A DNA stretch of 64,000 nt. It comes from Linanthus parryae (lineage: Eukaryota > Streptophyta > Magnoliopsida > Ericales > Polemoniaceae). The notes under the pieces are model-generated. The model was not told where the DNA came from. It searched no databases and was given only the letters and a program-made list of their open reading frames with translations. The DNA lies in NCBI GenBank assembly GCA_023055425.1, contig JALGPY010000010.1:48665863-48729862 (forward strand). The letters are read 5' to 3'. A program made the position numbers and the translations under genes. This document shows positions 35,406-47,851 of this stretch, one piece after another; the stretch's first letter is position 1, and each line of letters opens with the position of its first letter.

Positions 35406-36585
35406 AAGGGCCGACTGGTGGCTAAAGGTTACAGACTGATATGGATGGCAAAGTGGTTGCCTAAAGGGCCGACTGGTGGCTAAAGGTTACAGACAGATTC
35501 ATGGTATTGACTATGATGAATCGACGTTTTGATGACGCGGTAAAAGAGTTTGGCTTGATCAAGAACGAAGATGATCCTTGTGTTTGCAAGAAGGTTAGTG
35601 GGAGTTCTGTTCTGTTTCTGGTCTTGTATGTGGATGACATACTACTCATTGGAAACAACATTCCCATGCTACAATCAGTGAAAGATTGGCTAGGAAAGTG
35701 TTTTGCAATGAAGGACTTAGGAGAAGCAGCTTATATACTTGGTATCAAGATCTATAGGGATAGATCGAGGAAGTTGTTCGTCCTAAGCCAAAGTACATAT
35801 ATAGACAAGGTGTTGAATCGGTTCAACATGCAGGACTCAAAGAAAGGATTCTTGCCAATGCGCATGGGATCACTCTTTCGAAAAGTGATTGTCCTTCCTA
35901 TCAGATTGAGAAGGGCCACATGAGTAGAATTTCGTATGCGTCGGCCATAGGATCTATCATGTATGCCATGTTGTGTACTAGACTAGATGTGTCGTACGCA
36001 TTAAGTATGGCAAGAAAATATCTGTCCAATCCGGGTGAGAGTCACTGGATTGTCGTCAATAACATCCTTAAGTACTTGAGAATGACTAAGGATGCATTCT
36101 TGGTATTTGGAGGGGAGGAAGAGCTAATATTAATCGACAAAGACGACTATAGATCGCAGTCGGGTTATGTGTTTTGCCTAAATGGAGGAGCTGTGAGATG
36201 GAAGAGTTCCAAGCAAGAGACAGTAGCTGATTCTAAAACTGAAGTTGAGTACATTGCTGCTTCAGGCGCATCAAAGGAGGCTGTTTGTATAAAGAATTTT
36301 ATCACTGACCTTGGTGTGGTTCCTAGCATAGTGGATCCCATAACGTTGTATTGTGAAAACAGTGGGGCGATCGCACAGGCCCCGTTCACACCAGTGGACG
36401 AAGCATGTACTTAGGAAATTCCATCTGGTTCAAGACATAGTAGATCGAGGAGATGTGAAGATATGCAAGATTCGACAATTTGTTAGATCATTTCACAAAA
36501 TCGTTGGTTCAACGAAAGCATGAAGCGCACACTAGGGATACAGGCATACGTGATGCACCAGATTGGCTCCAGTACAAGTGGGAGA
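35405..36585 (+). mobile_element. Copia RT-RNase H fragment, block 2
   Basis: Same Copia fragment as 12,432-13,232 but lacking about 236 bp of RT (12,547-12,778 in block 1 is missing after GACTATGATGAA at ~35,520), and continuing further 3'. RT end: VLYVDDILLIGNN and KDLGEAAYILGIKIYR (35,620-35,760). RNase H: ISYASAIGSIMYAMLCTRLD, YVFCLNGGAVRWKSSKQETV, TEVEYIAASGASKEAV and LYCENSGAI (35,923-36,370). A TAG at 36,412 and a frame break near 36,395 follow. A polypurine tract AAGTGGGAG (36,576-36,584) precedes the 3' LTR. Confidence 0.88.
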
Positions 36586-37977
36586 CAGTTGGTTTTGGAT
36601 GCCCTAGAGAAAATCTGTTTAATATGAACTTTATTTGCTAGAATAATCATTGTATTATTTATGGAGATATTTAATATAACGAAATCCTTAGATTACAATT
36701 GTGTTGTTTATCTTAAATATCCCCGATCCATTATATTGATGAACGGGACAATCAACTATAGACTAGTTTGTGGGTTGATCGATATGGGGATATCAAGTCT
36801 AACACATTGGTATGCATTTGGAGTAATGGCATACTGGATATACCCACCACGATAAGGCTACATGTCAATGTCTCAAGCACTTCTCGTAGTGCTAATGTTG
36901 TTATAAATATTAGACTTGAAGTCACTAGATACTCTAGTTGTGAAATATCATGCTTTGATATTATCAAACGTTACACCGTGACTGGGTAACTATAAAGATC
37001 ACAATCGGGTATGATAGGAAGCAAGCTTAGAGGTGGCAGTGATGTAGACAGGATTTGTCCCTCCCCCATAATAGGAGCAGATATCCACGGCCACTCGAGA
37101 ATACAGAGCTTATGGAATGTCTTGCGAGACTCAGATAAATCAATATGGAGATATTGATGTTATCTTCATGGATAAGCCTACTCCCAGGATTGAGAAACTA
37201 AGGATTGGATATACGAGTGTGACAAATATGTCTTTTGTCCATTCCGGATATAGAGACAAAGGAATAACACAACATGGTAACATTTGGCACAAGGTTTGTC
37301 GGGATCAATGACTATTTCTATTAGTTGTGTGGCATAGATGTGTTGCTAGACACCACTCTATGTTTGTAATAGTTACTACGAACTAAGTAGAAACATATGG
37401 GGTCACACACCGTATGGATTAAACTGGATATGGGTATTAATTAGTTGGACTAATTAGTTAAAGGATCATAACGCAGCCACAAGAAAAGTTAGTAGGACTA
37501 ATTTGCAAGTGGACTAATCCATGTAAGGACATTATTTGTATTGGGGCGATTATTTAGTTGATAAAAGATATATTAACTATATAAAGGAAATATAGCTTGT
37601 TATTTTCTCATCTAATTCATTATTGAGAAAAACATAACAAAATAAGGAGAGAGACAAAGTAAGAGGCCGAAACCCCCTACCCATCCGCCCCTCTCACGCC
37701 GCCGGCCTCCCTAGGCGCGGCTCATGCCTCGTTCTGCGTGATTTCTCATCCTTTCTTCCAATGCTAGCACTACACGGTGGGAAGGACTCCAGTTGAAGAT
37801 CCAAGTTGTGGATACTCGTAGAGACGAAGACACAATTCTTCGTAGTGATCACACAAACTAAGATACACATGTTTTTCCCCTAATCATGTTATGATTGCTT
37901 TCCAGTGATCCTTGGAGGGGTTTGAGCAGGATTAATTTTTTGTTATTCCGCTGCATAACCTGCATCAAAACCCTACA
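36586..37977 (+). repeat. Copia 3' LTR (family shared with the right window edge)
   Basis: Starts next to the polypurine tract (CAGTTGGTTTTGG, with the usual leading TG mutated) and ends ATCAAAACCCTACA at 37,977. Long stretches match the reverse complement of 62,888-64,000, for example the GTGTGACCCCATA, TCCGGATATAGAGACAAAGG and CTTGAAGTCACTAGATA segments. A TATA-like box (CTATATAAAGGA, ~37,579) fits an LTR promoter. No 5' partner LTR is in the window. Confidence 0.8.
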
Positions 37978-38303
37978 ACCCGCCCTAGAGCCGGCGGAAC
38001 AAAGAGAGTCTGAACCCCTCCACCTCCATTGTTGCGCTTTACGCTTGATTGGATCAAGCTCCTTGGTGATTCTGCATTCTTCTACACTGCTAGCACAAAC
38101 AGTAGAGGGAGTTCTAATTGGAGATCATACAGTGTGTATATCTGCAGAGTCGTGGACGGAAATTTTATGTAGTGATCAGTTAGATTCACAAGGTAACTTT
38201 ATCTCCTTCATCACGTTATGAATGCTTCACCTGCGATTCATGGAGGGTTTTGAGCATATGTTTTTTTGTATTTCCGCTGTGTAACTTGTATCAGAACCCT
38301 ACA
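37978..38303 (+). repeat. Second LTR-end-like unit in tandem
   Basis: Repeats the organisation of the preceding LTR's last 350 bases: a CTAGCAC region, then GTAGTGATC, ATCACGTTATGA, CATGGAGGGTTTTGAGCA, and TCCGCTGTGTAACTTGTATCAGAACCCTACA ending at 38,303. It looks like the U5 end of a related LTR joined head to tail to the first. Confidence 0.5.
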
Positions 38304-39364
38304 ATTTCTTACGCGTTTTTTGCTTAGTTTCCGGCTTGATAATCTTATATTATACTAAGAATAGATAGAAAACGTAGAAGTTGAGATTTGAGCGTTAATT
38401 TCTTAATCCTAGCGTTTCCCGCATTATTTTATGTATTTTTTCACGTGATCGCACGAGTTTGTTTCGTGTTATTTCGACAGAAAATGGTGCTTGGGAGAAG
38501 AATAGGAATAGAGAAACTAGCTTTGGAGATTATTCGAGAGCTTAATTGAAGAAGAATTCGTGGAGAAACAAAGAGGAGATATGAAGAGGGGAGGCAAATG
38601 CAATTTAAAGAACTTTTAAAAATACTTTCTGAACCCCCTAGAAGAAGGAGCTCCAACACTTAGAATATTTTTGGAGGAGAAAAAGTCACAAACACATTGT
38701 ACTTCGCGACCTGAGCTCCTGGCCGCACGATCAGAAGGTAAGGGGACCCCATATCGGCAACCAGAATCCCCATGTCATGCGATCTCCTGGAAAAAATTCT
38801 CACGACCAAAACTACTAGGTCACACGACCAGAAATACTACGTCACACGACTTTCTGGTGAAAGAGGTGTAGGTCTGTTTTGTTCGGGCCAAATTACGTCG
38901 TTTTGTGTTAATTAATTCCTAGCCTAAAGTCGGAATAATTAATACACAACGATATTCATTCATTATTCTATAATCAACAAAAGAGAGAAGGAGGCACGAA
39001 GTAGGCGGCGACGAAGAAGGCGCAGACTCCATCATTGAAGCTTCATCTCGTTTGATTTATGCTTCTCTTCTTTATCAATCAATGGAGAAACACTTTTGTT
39101 ATTGTGTATTCAATCTTGAGTAGCTTAACACTTTGTGCTAGACATCTCAATATGAGATTTTAGGGTTTTATGTAAAAAATTATTTCCTGGATTTTAATAT
39201 TTGTTTCATGCGTAGTGGTTCTTTTATTGAAAGACTTCAGTTCTAGAATCTTAATAAAGATCTTAGTATATTGACACGAGTGAGACATGATTTAATAATC
39301 AATAAAATAGGGTTTATTTGTAGAATGGAATCTTGCCTAAAGCTAGTTATGGTATGAACTAATT

Positions 39365-39408
<44 letters not shown>

Positions 39409-40085
39409 CCCTTCGTTCTTAGTATTGATGGAGGAATTAACCGGAAATACTACTTAGTTAGAAAGTGCGCGAAAGTGACTTGGACTAGCTAGGATGAGAT
39501 ATAAACAACAGTCGCGTATCACTAAGACCGAAAAGAGAAGTGTTAGGACTGCCTAGTGTGGGTAGATACAGTAGGATTAATCAGTTGTTTTGTGAAACGG
39601 TGGACTGATAGGACCCGTGATCGTGTTAGTAGAGAACCTGCTAGAACGGACTTGTAAACGTAGGTGGACTGAAAGGGCCCTAGGTGAACCGTGACGCAAA
39701 AATACTTGAGAGCGACAGGAGATGATCAGTGATGTTACCCAGCTTAGTTAGAACTTAGTTAACACGTTACTCAAATTATCCGGAAATCATTTACAGACCT
39801 AGGTGACTACGAGATTGCCTAGTTTTCTCCATTAACTAATTATGATTTCTTCTTAATTCACTTTTCTGCTATTTTCTGCGCTCATTACATCCATTTGTTT
39901 GGAGGTGGTGACCTCATTATTCCCAAATTTTTCCTCCAGGTTACATAGTAAACTAATTGATTTGTTAACTAAAAACTTTTTACGAGCTTGTCTTTGTGGG
40001 ATCGACAAACTGAATAGTAAAATACACAAACTTTACTAAACGACTGTGCACTTGCGTACACCGTTAGTATACAGCGGTCAGTATT
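38304..40085 (+). repeat. LTR-like debris, probably Gypsy
   Basis: No protein-coding sequence supported. 38,870-39,130 (GTTCGGGCCAAATTACGTCGTTTTG, then the CAATCAATGGAGAAACA region) and 39,985-40,080 (CTTGTCTTTGTGGGATCGAC followed by ACTGTGCACTTGCGTAC) resemble the end and leader of long Gypsy LTR elements. A (TA)n tract lies at 39,367-39,408. Boundaries and family are uncertain. Confidence 0.35.
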
Positions 40086-40119
40086 CCTGGACCACTTTGT
40101 CTAAACCCTACAAGAATGA

Positions 40120-40686
40120 AGAATTAACTATGTGTTAGTAAGATTATTCAGTTAATAATGTAACTTAAGTTAATTAGTATACCTTCTATCCATCTGTCAT
40201 AAAACACCACTTTGTGTCAACAAGATCAGTATTAACAATATCATTTAGTAGATCAAGTAAAAATGTCCAAGTTACCTTTGACTCTGACTCAACCACAACC
40301 CATGCAATAGGATACACACCATTGTTCCCATCCAACCCAACATCAAAGAGTAATGTACCATGCACATTCCACAATGTAAACAATGCCAAGTCAATAATGT
40401 AAACAATACCAAGTCAATAATGTAAACAATTCCAAGAGAATAACAATACCAAGATACTTTGAATACCTTTCGTGCCTTCAAATGACATCTATCTAAACCT
40501 ATAAATGGCCTGCATTGATTAATAAATCAATCATTCAAACCTCGCACAGGCATGAACAAACTTTTGAATTTTGGGACTCCACTATCAACACTTCCAATAG
40601 TACACTCACTCTCATACTCAATGCCAAGTCAATAATGTAAACAATACCAGGATTGGCTCTCAACAACTCATATCTGTAGAGTTTTG
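40120..40686 (-). pseudogene. MULE transposase, core/C-terminal part
   Basis: Reverse-strand MURA-type transposase. Reading from 40,680: YELLRANPGIVY, a degraded middle, RPFIGLDRCHLKARKVFKVS (40,510-40,450; the Asp is the first acidic residue of the DDE core), then VGLDGNNGVYPIAWVVVESE, KVTWTFLLDLLND and KWCFMTDG (40,340-40,190; the second Asp is in FMTDG). Stops and frame changes break the RPFIG region. The N-terminal part of the same gene lies at 46,984-47,196, on the other side of the Copia insertion. The gene is distinct from the non-autonomous MULE at 10,210. Confidence 0.75.
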
Positions 40687-41613
40687 TGTTGGGTCACAGG
40701 GCTGAATCAAATGGACTAGAACGCGAAAACAACGCCAACACGAACACGTGCGGAAAAGTAGAAGATGTAGGACATGAGAATATAACGTTGGAAAAACCCT
40801 CTAATCGAGAGGGACAAAACGACCCACAAAACTTCGACTATAAAAATTACAATGGGTAGACAAATCCTCCACTACAACGGGGGTAAACAAACTAGAAACT
40901 AATAAACGGGTAAAACTGAACCTCCCCGCTAGATGGAAACTACGCAAACTAATTGCTAACGGATTACCCGGAATTAGCTCCTGAATCTTCGTCGTCGTCG
41001 TCGCGAACGATCACGTCATGGTAGTCTTCTCTCCGTCTCGCGTTGACGAACGCGAGGAATCTTCTTCTCGTGTTTGACGAACACGGTATCTTTTCTCTCG
41101 ACCTATTGTGTTGAATACAGTCACAAGTGACTCTCGGTAGTGCACAAACGCACCTCTAACACAAGGCAGCACCAATGAGTTATTGAGAGAATTCTCGTCT
41201 TCTCGTGTGACCACCTTACGCACACAAGGTAACACAAAACCTCTTGAATGGGAGCCACTCAAGGCAATCACATGTGATCAAATATCACTTTCTCACAAGT
41301 GCTCACAAAGAGCCCTGGACATATCTTACTCATACTAAGATGAAAAATGTAGGTGGTAAAGAAACTAGACAAACCACATGCCTTTAAATAGGCTAGTGGT
41401 GGAGGTGGTATCAATCAATAAAGGAAATGTTACGAAGCCTTTGACTTGTGATGAAAGGAACACATTTTCCGAATTGAAATTCGGCTCATCACCGCCCCAA
41501 CGAACTGGGCTTTGAAACAAGCAAATCTCATGTATTATCACGAGGAAAACTCCCATGGTTTGGACATACCATGGCTTTGGACTACCGTATTGGGCTTGGA
41601 CCCAAAAAATCTC
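40687..41613 (-). repeat. 3' LTR of TNT1/Tork-like Copia element
   Basis: Begins TGTTGGGTCACAGGG (plus-strand sense), repeated at 44,521. It ends at ~41,613 next to the polypurine tract (CTCCCCCTCTAAG on the plus strand). The element runs on the reverse strand, so this is its 3' LTR. It has no insertion and gives the intact LTR length (about 0.93 kb) for comparison with the interrupted partner. Confidence 0.88.
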
Positions 41614-44520
41614 CCCCTCTAAGCCCAACTGGAGGAGGGAACGTGATCACGACTCCATCACTTGAAATTCACCCTAGCCATGTCCCTGTCGGGTTCGAAC
41701 TCTGACAGAGTGCATAACGTAACATTCTTGAACCTTCCTACTGTAGCAGAGTAGGGAATAGATGCCATCTCATCTCTAGCTATTTGCTAGAGGGAAACAT
41801 GCTGCAAAGCGAAGTGCTAGTAGACTTAGCACCACTCATGTTGAACCGCTCAATCAAATATTCAACGTACTCATCTTGCGACAACAAAAGTTTTGCCGCT
41901 TTTGTCTCACGAACAATCTTCAATGCTTTTCTTCCCTTAGGTAGCTTTACTAACTCATAAGTATCATTATTCTGCAAGGAACTCATCTCTTCTTGAATAG
42001 CCTTCATCCAGCAGGACTTATCTTTATGAGTTTTTGCCTCCCGAAAACTTTTTGGCTCCCCCTCATCATTACCTAAAATATACTCAGACGATGGGTACCT
42101 GACAGATGGTTGCGGATTCCTGGTGGACCTTCTCAGCTGATGTCCTTCATTCTGTGGTGGAGGGGGCTGCTCCCCCTGCTCAACACCCTCTTCATCAGAA
42201 TCATCATCGTCATATTCCATCTCTGGAATCTCTATCTCTGGAGCATCTCCAGGAATCTCTTCTCCACCCGTAGCACTAGGGGAGGTATCTGGACTGAATT
42301 CGAGAACAACAACTTCCTTCGACTTTGAAGACATCTCGATATCTTCAATAGTCTGGTTCTCATAGAAAACCACATCCCTGCTTCTTATCAGCTTCTTATT
42401 CACTAGATCCCATAGCCTGTACACAAACTCCGCATCTCCATAGCCCACAAAAACACATGGATTGGCTTTGTCATCAAGCTTTAGTCGTTTCTCCTTGGGT
42501 ATGTGCACAAACGCCTTGCAGCCAAACACCTTCAGATGAGAGTAGGAAACTTCTCTACCGTGCCATACATTATCTGGAATCTCAAAACCCAAAGGAGTAG
42601 ATGGAGACCTGTTAATCACATAACAGGAGGTACGAACTGCTTCACCCCAGAATGACTTTGGCAGCTTTGCCATTCTGAGCATACATCGGACTCTCTCAAC
42701 AATAGTCCAGTTCATCCTCTCGGCAACGCCGTTCTGTTGTGGGGTACCTGGAACCGTCATCACATGCCGAATACTGTGGGCATCACAATAGGCTTCAAAC
42801 TCCTTTGAAATATATTCACCACCATTGTCTGTACGTAGACGCTTCAAGGATTGCCTGTCTCTCTTTCAACCATGGCATGGAACTTCTTGAAGTAATCAAA
42901 TACTTCATATTTAGTATTCAGGAAATACACCCACACCTTACGTGAAGAATCTTCAATAAAGGTCACAAAATATCTGCGACCACCAATAGACTCCACCTAT
43001 ATGGGACCACACACATCAGAGTTCACTAACTCTAGTATCTTCGACTTTCTTTTAGTAGAGCAACTAAATGTAATCTTGTGATGTATTCCAAACAAGCAAT
43101 AATCACAAGGATTTAGTGGTGTACCTTTGGCAGAAGGAATTAGAGATTTCCTTGCCAGAATATTCAACCCTTTCTCACTCATGTGAGCAAGCATCTTGTG
43201 CCACAAGTTTGGTGATGCTGCATCCTCAACTGCATTTAGGCTATCACCAAGTATCTTCATGTGATTCTTGTAGAGTGTGCAACAAGCTTCTCCTCTAGCC
43301 ACGACCATTGATCCCCTTGTCAGCTTCCACTTACCACTACCAAAGTAGATTTCATATCCTTGGTGATCTAGAGCAATATCAGAGAGTAGGTTCAGTTGCA
43401 AATCAGGAATATGGAGTACATCCTTCAACACCATCTTGCACCCAACATTAGTTTGGATTCATATATCCCAAATCCCTGCGATCTTCGAGGTACTCGTATT
43501 ACCCATCTTCACAGTGCCAAAGTCTCCAGCTTTGTATGTAGTGAAGAAATCTCTTCTCGAAGTTGCATGGTATGAAGCGGATATATCAACAACCCACTCA
43601 GTTTTCTGATTCGATGCAACGTGAAGTCATTCTTCTTCTTCGACTAAGAGTACTACAAGGTCCTGAGTTGTATCATCATCCTCACTCTTATCATTCTTCT
43701 AGTTCCTTCTACTGTCGCTTAGGTTCTTATCATTCTTTGAGAATCGACACGATCTTGCCATGTGACACTGCCTTCCACAGTTGTAGCACTTGACCTTGGA
43801 TCTTGGCTGAAAACCTCCATTCTAGGACTTGCTGCGACCTCTTTTCTTGTTCCTTGTTTGGATTCTCCCTCGATCCTTGTTCTTGTCTTTATTCTCCGTG
43901 ACAAGAGCATGCGCGCTATCAGATCCCATCTCCTTCCTCCTTGCCACCTCATTGAACATCGCGTCCTTGACCATACTCATGGACAACTTTCCATCAGGGG
44001 AAGAATTTCTCAATGACACGACCAACGTCTCCCACGAGGTTGGTAGGGAACTAAGCAGCAACAAGGATTGTGTCTCATCATCCCAATTGAGCTTGACGGT
44101 AGCCAATTGGTTTATGAGACTCTGAAACTCACTCAAGTGCTCAGCAACTTGATGACCGTCTCTGTACTTCAAGTTCACGAGCAATCTCATCAGCAACGCT
44201 TTGTTCCTCGCAGTCTTCCTCTCATACATGCCCTCCAACTTTATCCATAGCTCGTAGGCATCCGTCTCTTGAGCAACATGGTGGAACACCGAATTGTCAA
44301 TCCATTGGCGGATATGACCAATAGTCTTCATATTCATCTTGGTCCACTCATCATATTTAGTTTCGGCTGGCTTGACCCCTTTCGCAAGAATCGGGTCCAT
44401 CAAATCCTTGCAATAAAGCAAGTCTTGCATCCTAGGCTTCCATATCTAATAGTTGGTAGCTGTCAAGTTGATCATGGAACCCGTTGACTCCCCCATTGAA
44501 CCAGGCTCTGATATCACTTT
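41614..44520 (-). mobile_element. TNT1/Tork-like Copia internal region, RT deleted
   Basis: Reverse strand. The PBS next to the 5' LTR reads TGATATCAGAGCC (44,499-44,515). Gag (44,430-43,822) has a UBN2-type sequence (KMNMKTIGHIRQWIDNSV, NLKYRDGHQVAEHLSEFQ) and a CCHC knuckle near 43,790-43,750. Integrase: zinc domain LWHKMLAHMSEKG...CDYCLFGIHH (43,215-43,080), then the core RLRTDNGGEYISKEFE and PQQNGVAERMNW to the C-terminal FGCKAFVHIPKEKR region (42,847-42,480). A long acidic linker follows, then KSCWMKAIQEEMSSLQNNDTY at the start of RT (~42,020-41,960). At ~41,930 the frame jumps into RAAKLLLSQ-type sequence near the RT end (SQDEYVEYLIERFNMS). The catalytic YVDD region and RNase H are missing, so it is a non-autonomous deletion derivative. 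Confidence 0.85.
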
Positions 44521-45161
44521 TGTTGGGTCACAGGGTTGAATCAAACGGACTAGAACGCGAAAACAACACCTACACGAACAAGTACGGAAAAGTAGAAGAT
44601 GTAGGACACAAGAATATAACGTGGGAAAAACCCTCTAATCGAGAGGGAAAAAACGACCTACAAAACTTCCACTATAACAATTACAATGGGTAGACAAAAC
44701 CTCCACTAGAACGTGAGTAAACAAACTAGAAACTAATAAACGCGTAAAACTGAACCTCGCAGCTAGACGGAAACTACGCAAACTAATTGCTAACGGATTA
44801 CCCGAAATTAGCTCCTGAATCTTCGTTGTCGTCGTCGCGAACGATCACGTCGCGGTAGTCTTCTCTCCGTCTCGCGTTGACGAACGCGAGGAATCTTCTT
44901 CTCGTGTTTGACGAACACGGTATCTTTTCTCTCGACCTCTTGTGTTGAATACAGTCACAAGTGACTCTCGGTAGTGCAAAAGCCCACCTCTAACACAAGG
45001 CAGCACCAATGAATTATTGAGAGAATGCTCGTCTTCTCGTGTGACCACCTTAAGCACACAAGGTAACACAAAACATCTTGAATGGGAGCCAGTCAAGACA
45101 ATCACATGTGATCAATGATCACTTTCTCACAAGTACTCACAAAGAGCCCTGGACATCTCCT

Positions 45162-45602
45162 ACTAAGAGCCTGTTTGGTTCCAGCTTAAAATCTCAATAA
45201 TCTGATAAAATAATATGGGGTGAATAAGCTGGCTGAAACTATAATCTATAAACTGTTTGGCTTGCACTGAAAATTTGGGATTAAAATTTAATTGCGTTTG
45301 GCAACACCTTAGGTTTTACTATCAAATTTACAATAAATGTCTTTATTTGAACTTATCATACATCTAAGATGTTATGAGTTTGTACAATTTAACAATTCAT
45401 GCATAAACGATATGATAGAGTATGGTATTTCATACGTTATATCTAAAAGATCTCCAAAACTGGAGATTATATAATCTGAAGATTATTAGTATACTTAAAT
45501 TAAAATCTGACTCAAAAAATTTACGAAACAAACGTGATTAAATTTTTTGACATATTTTAATCTCAACTGAAATTTTAATCTTGAACCAAACCTGCACTAA
45601 GA
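45162..45602. mobile_element. hAT-like MITE in the Copia LTR
   Basis: The element is ~45,169-45,595 (about 427 bp), flanked by ACTAAGA (45,162-45,168 and 45,596-45,602; 8 bp if the next G is included). Imperfect terminal inverted repeats: GCCTGTTTGGTTCCAGCTTA at the left and the complement of GCAGGTTTGGTTCAAGATTA at the right. It is absent from the matching position in the 3' LTR (~41,335). It carries no coding sequence. Confidence 0.75.
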
Positions 45603-45748
45603 GGCCAACTGTAGGTGGTAAAGAAACTAGACAAACCACATGCCTTTAAATAGGCTAGTGGTTGCGGTGATATCAATCAATAAAAGAAATGTTACCAAGC
45701 CTTTGACTTGTGGCGAAAGGAACACATTTGCCGAATTGAAATTCGGCT

Positions 45749-46870
45749 CATCACCGCATAGTTTTAAAAACCGGACCGGACCGGCCGCCGGTTCGGTTAC
45801 TAGACCGCCTGTGCAAAAAACCGGTCAAAACCGGCCGGTTTTTATCGAACCGTTGAACCGGCCGGCTTTTACCGGTTTGTCCGGTTTTTGCATTTATTTA
45901 CGAAGTACCTATATTGTCCTTGGTGTGCCATCAGAAGTGAGGGCTTAGTTGTACTTTCACTAACCCTAGCTGACTATACCCCATCTCCTGGACTTCGACA
46001 GAGGCCAAAAAAGCTTTCAGCGGCCATAGCCGCACCTCCATCCCCCAAACTCGCCTCCCTCTGTCCGTCGCTCCTCCATCCGTCGCGCCTCCCTCCGGCG
46101 GCTTGTCTGAACTCTGAAGTCTGAACTGAAGCAAGTAAGTGAAATCGAATCTTCAATTTCATGAGTGTGTGAGTATGTAACTGAATTTCTTGCAAAGAGA
46201 ACGACGAGAGGGAGGAGAAGAGGAAGAGAATAGAAGCAGATTTGTTTTACTCCAAAGGATAGGGGCAAATAGATTGTAGAGAGAGAGAGAATTAGTGGTT
46301 GTGGACTGTGGTCCTTGTGGAGGATAAGAACAAAGATAATGAAAATTGAATAGGCAACGGTGGTAGTAGTTGTACTTGTATGTGGTTCAAAGTGCCACGT
46401 AAGTTTTTTATAATTTTTTTTATTATTATTAATTATTATTATTATGTTTTTTAAAGGTATTTTGAATTCTTTGAATCAACGACCATTTGAAGATGTTGTT
46501 ACATCATTCTAAAAAACAAAAAACACAATGTTCATGCTATGTTTATGAGCATGACTTGTGTAGTTGCTGTGTAATTTGATTAAAACGTTAGTTATTTTGA
46601 TTTCTTAGAATTCTTTTTTATTAGCTATAATGTAAAATAGTTAATTGTATGTTGTCAGCCATAAATCATGTCTATTTTTTCAAGTTATTCTTGATTGATT
46701 TCATCTTTGAAGTATATTATTTTTATATATAAATAAAAAAGATATTTATATATTATTAAAAATAACGTGCAATTAAACCGGTCCAACCACCGGTCCGACC
46801 GGTCCGACCGTGAACCCGTGTCTCACCGGTTCGATGACCGATCCGGTTCTGAAAACATTTTGCATCACCG
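45749..46870. mobile_element. hAT-like non-autonomous element in the Copia LTR
   Basis: The element is 45,757-46,862 (1,106 bp), starting CATAGTTTTAAAAACCGG and ending in the complement of CAAAATGTTTTCAGAACCGG. It has an exact 8-bp target duplication CATCACCG (45,749-45,756 and 46,863-46,870). The subterminal parts are full of CCGGT/ACCGG motifs (45,770-45,890 and 46,775-46,855), a common arrangement of transposase-binding repeats. The interior 45,900-46,270 is GC-rich and may be a relic promoter/5' exon. No transposase domain was seen. The empty site is in the 3' LTR near 41,492. Confidence 0.85.
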
Positions 46871-46983
46871 CCCCAACGAACTGGGCTTTGAAACAAGCAA
46901 CTCTCATGTATTATCACGAGGAAAATTCCCATGGTTTGGACATACCATGGCTTTGGAATACCGTATTGGGCTTGGACCCAACA

Positions 46984-47196
46984 ATTTGCATGTGTACCTT
47001 CCAGTTCTTCAACTGCCTTAACATTGGCCTTGTAGAGTTGCTTTAGACACTCAACCTCCAACCCAAATCTCTCCCTTAATTCTCCATGTACTGTTGACAT
47101 GTTCATCCTTGGATCCTTCCTAAAACTTTCTTTTAGTTTCTTTGCCATCAACCTTGAGTTTGCCTCAAAATGAAAATAAAAATAAGATTGTGTCAT
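46984..47196 (-). pseudogene. MULE transposase, N-terminal part
   Basis: Reverse strand from ~47,196: FHFEANSRLMAKKLKESFRKDP, MNMSTVHGELRERFGLEVECLKQLYKANVKAVEELEGTHAN, then the Copia LTR. The SRWLAKK and L..A...A...IEG.H pattern is the region upstream of the catalytic core in plant MURA transposases. It continues at 40,680 with YELLRANPG after the Copia element. The gene was therefore interrupted between these two conserved stretches. Confidence 0.75.
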
Positions 47197-47851
47197 GTAA
47201 CTTTATGTTAAATACCTCCACTCGCTGTTATGTGTTTATTTACTTTGGGACGGTAGTTCTTACAATATTGAATGTCTCCTTGCTTTTAGGGTTCCTGATT
47301 TATTTATTTTTTTCTGATTTGGGCACCTTTTCTTCGGTTGCATTTAGATTCCGGATTCGAATTTGGATTCAAAGCAAGGATTGTAGATACATAATTAAAC
47401 TTAGTTTGCAGGGATTGATAGCGAAAGATCAATAAGATGTATAAAAAGAGAATCTTAATATCTAAAATTGTTAAGATTTGAAATGACATGTTTAGTAGTC
47501 CTTTGAATCCACACTATGTTGTGAATGATTTGTTGAGGCTAAAACTCTCACATCAAATTTTGACCTTACTTTTGTAGTGAGAAATTGCTTGATCCTAGCA
47601 CCATTCAAATCCAAACTCATGCTCAAAATCCTTGTACATCCAAACAGAGGGTTGAATTTGAATTCCAAGCAGAAGCTTTGGGGCAGCAAATTCATGTCCA
47701 AGAATAAGAAATAGAAGTACGCATGATTTTCATATTTTCACAACAAATTTCATCTTTCTGTCCTATAGATGTACATTTCTACAGCTACAAAAGACCCAAA
47801 AAGGATTACAACTTGATGATCAGTAACGAAGGATTACAACAAATGTTCAAG
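47197..47851. other. Between MULE relic and lectin-kinase relic, no gene
   Basis: Unassigned. Part may be the 3' UTR of the reverse-strand kinase. The reverse open frame at 47,492-47,701 has no recognised domain. Confidence 0.35.

Larger units (their letters stand above)
44521..46983 (-). repeat. 5' LTR of TNT1/Tork-like Copia, with two insertions
   Basis: Partner of 40,687-41,613, ending GGACCCAACA at 46,983. Its sequence is interrupted at 45,169-45,595 and 45,757-46,862 by two DNA elements. Removing those gives an LTR of about the same length as the 3' copy. The outer flanks of the whole Copia element are TTTTG (40,682-40,686) and ATTTG (46,984-46,988), a 5-bp target duplication with one change inside the MULE transposase gene. 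Confidence 0.88.

Noticed and set aside
45640..46268. Overlapping frames on both strands in the hAT-like element
   Set aside because: No transposase or other domain; GC-rich interior gives chance open frames.
47492..47701. Reverse 69-codon open frame downstream of the kinase
   Set aside because: No domain; position fits 3' UTR or intergenic sequence.
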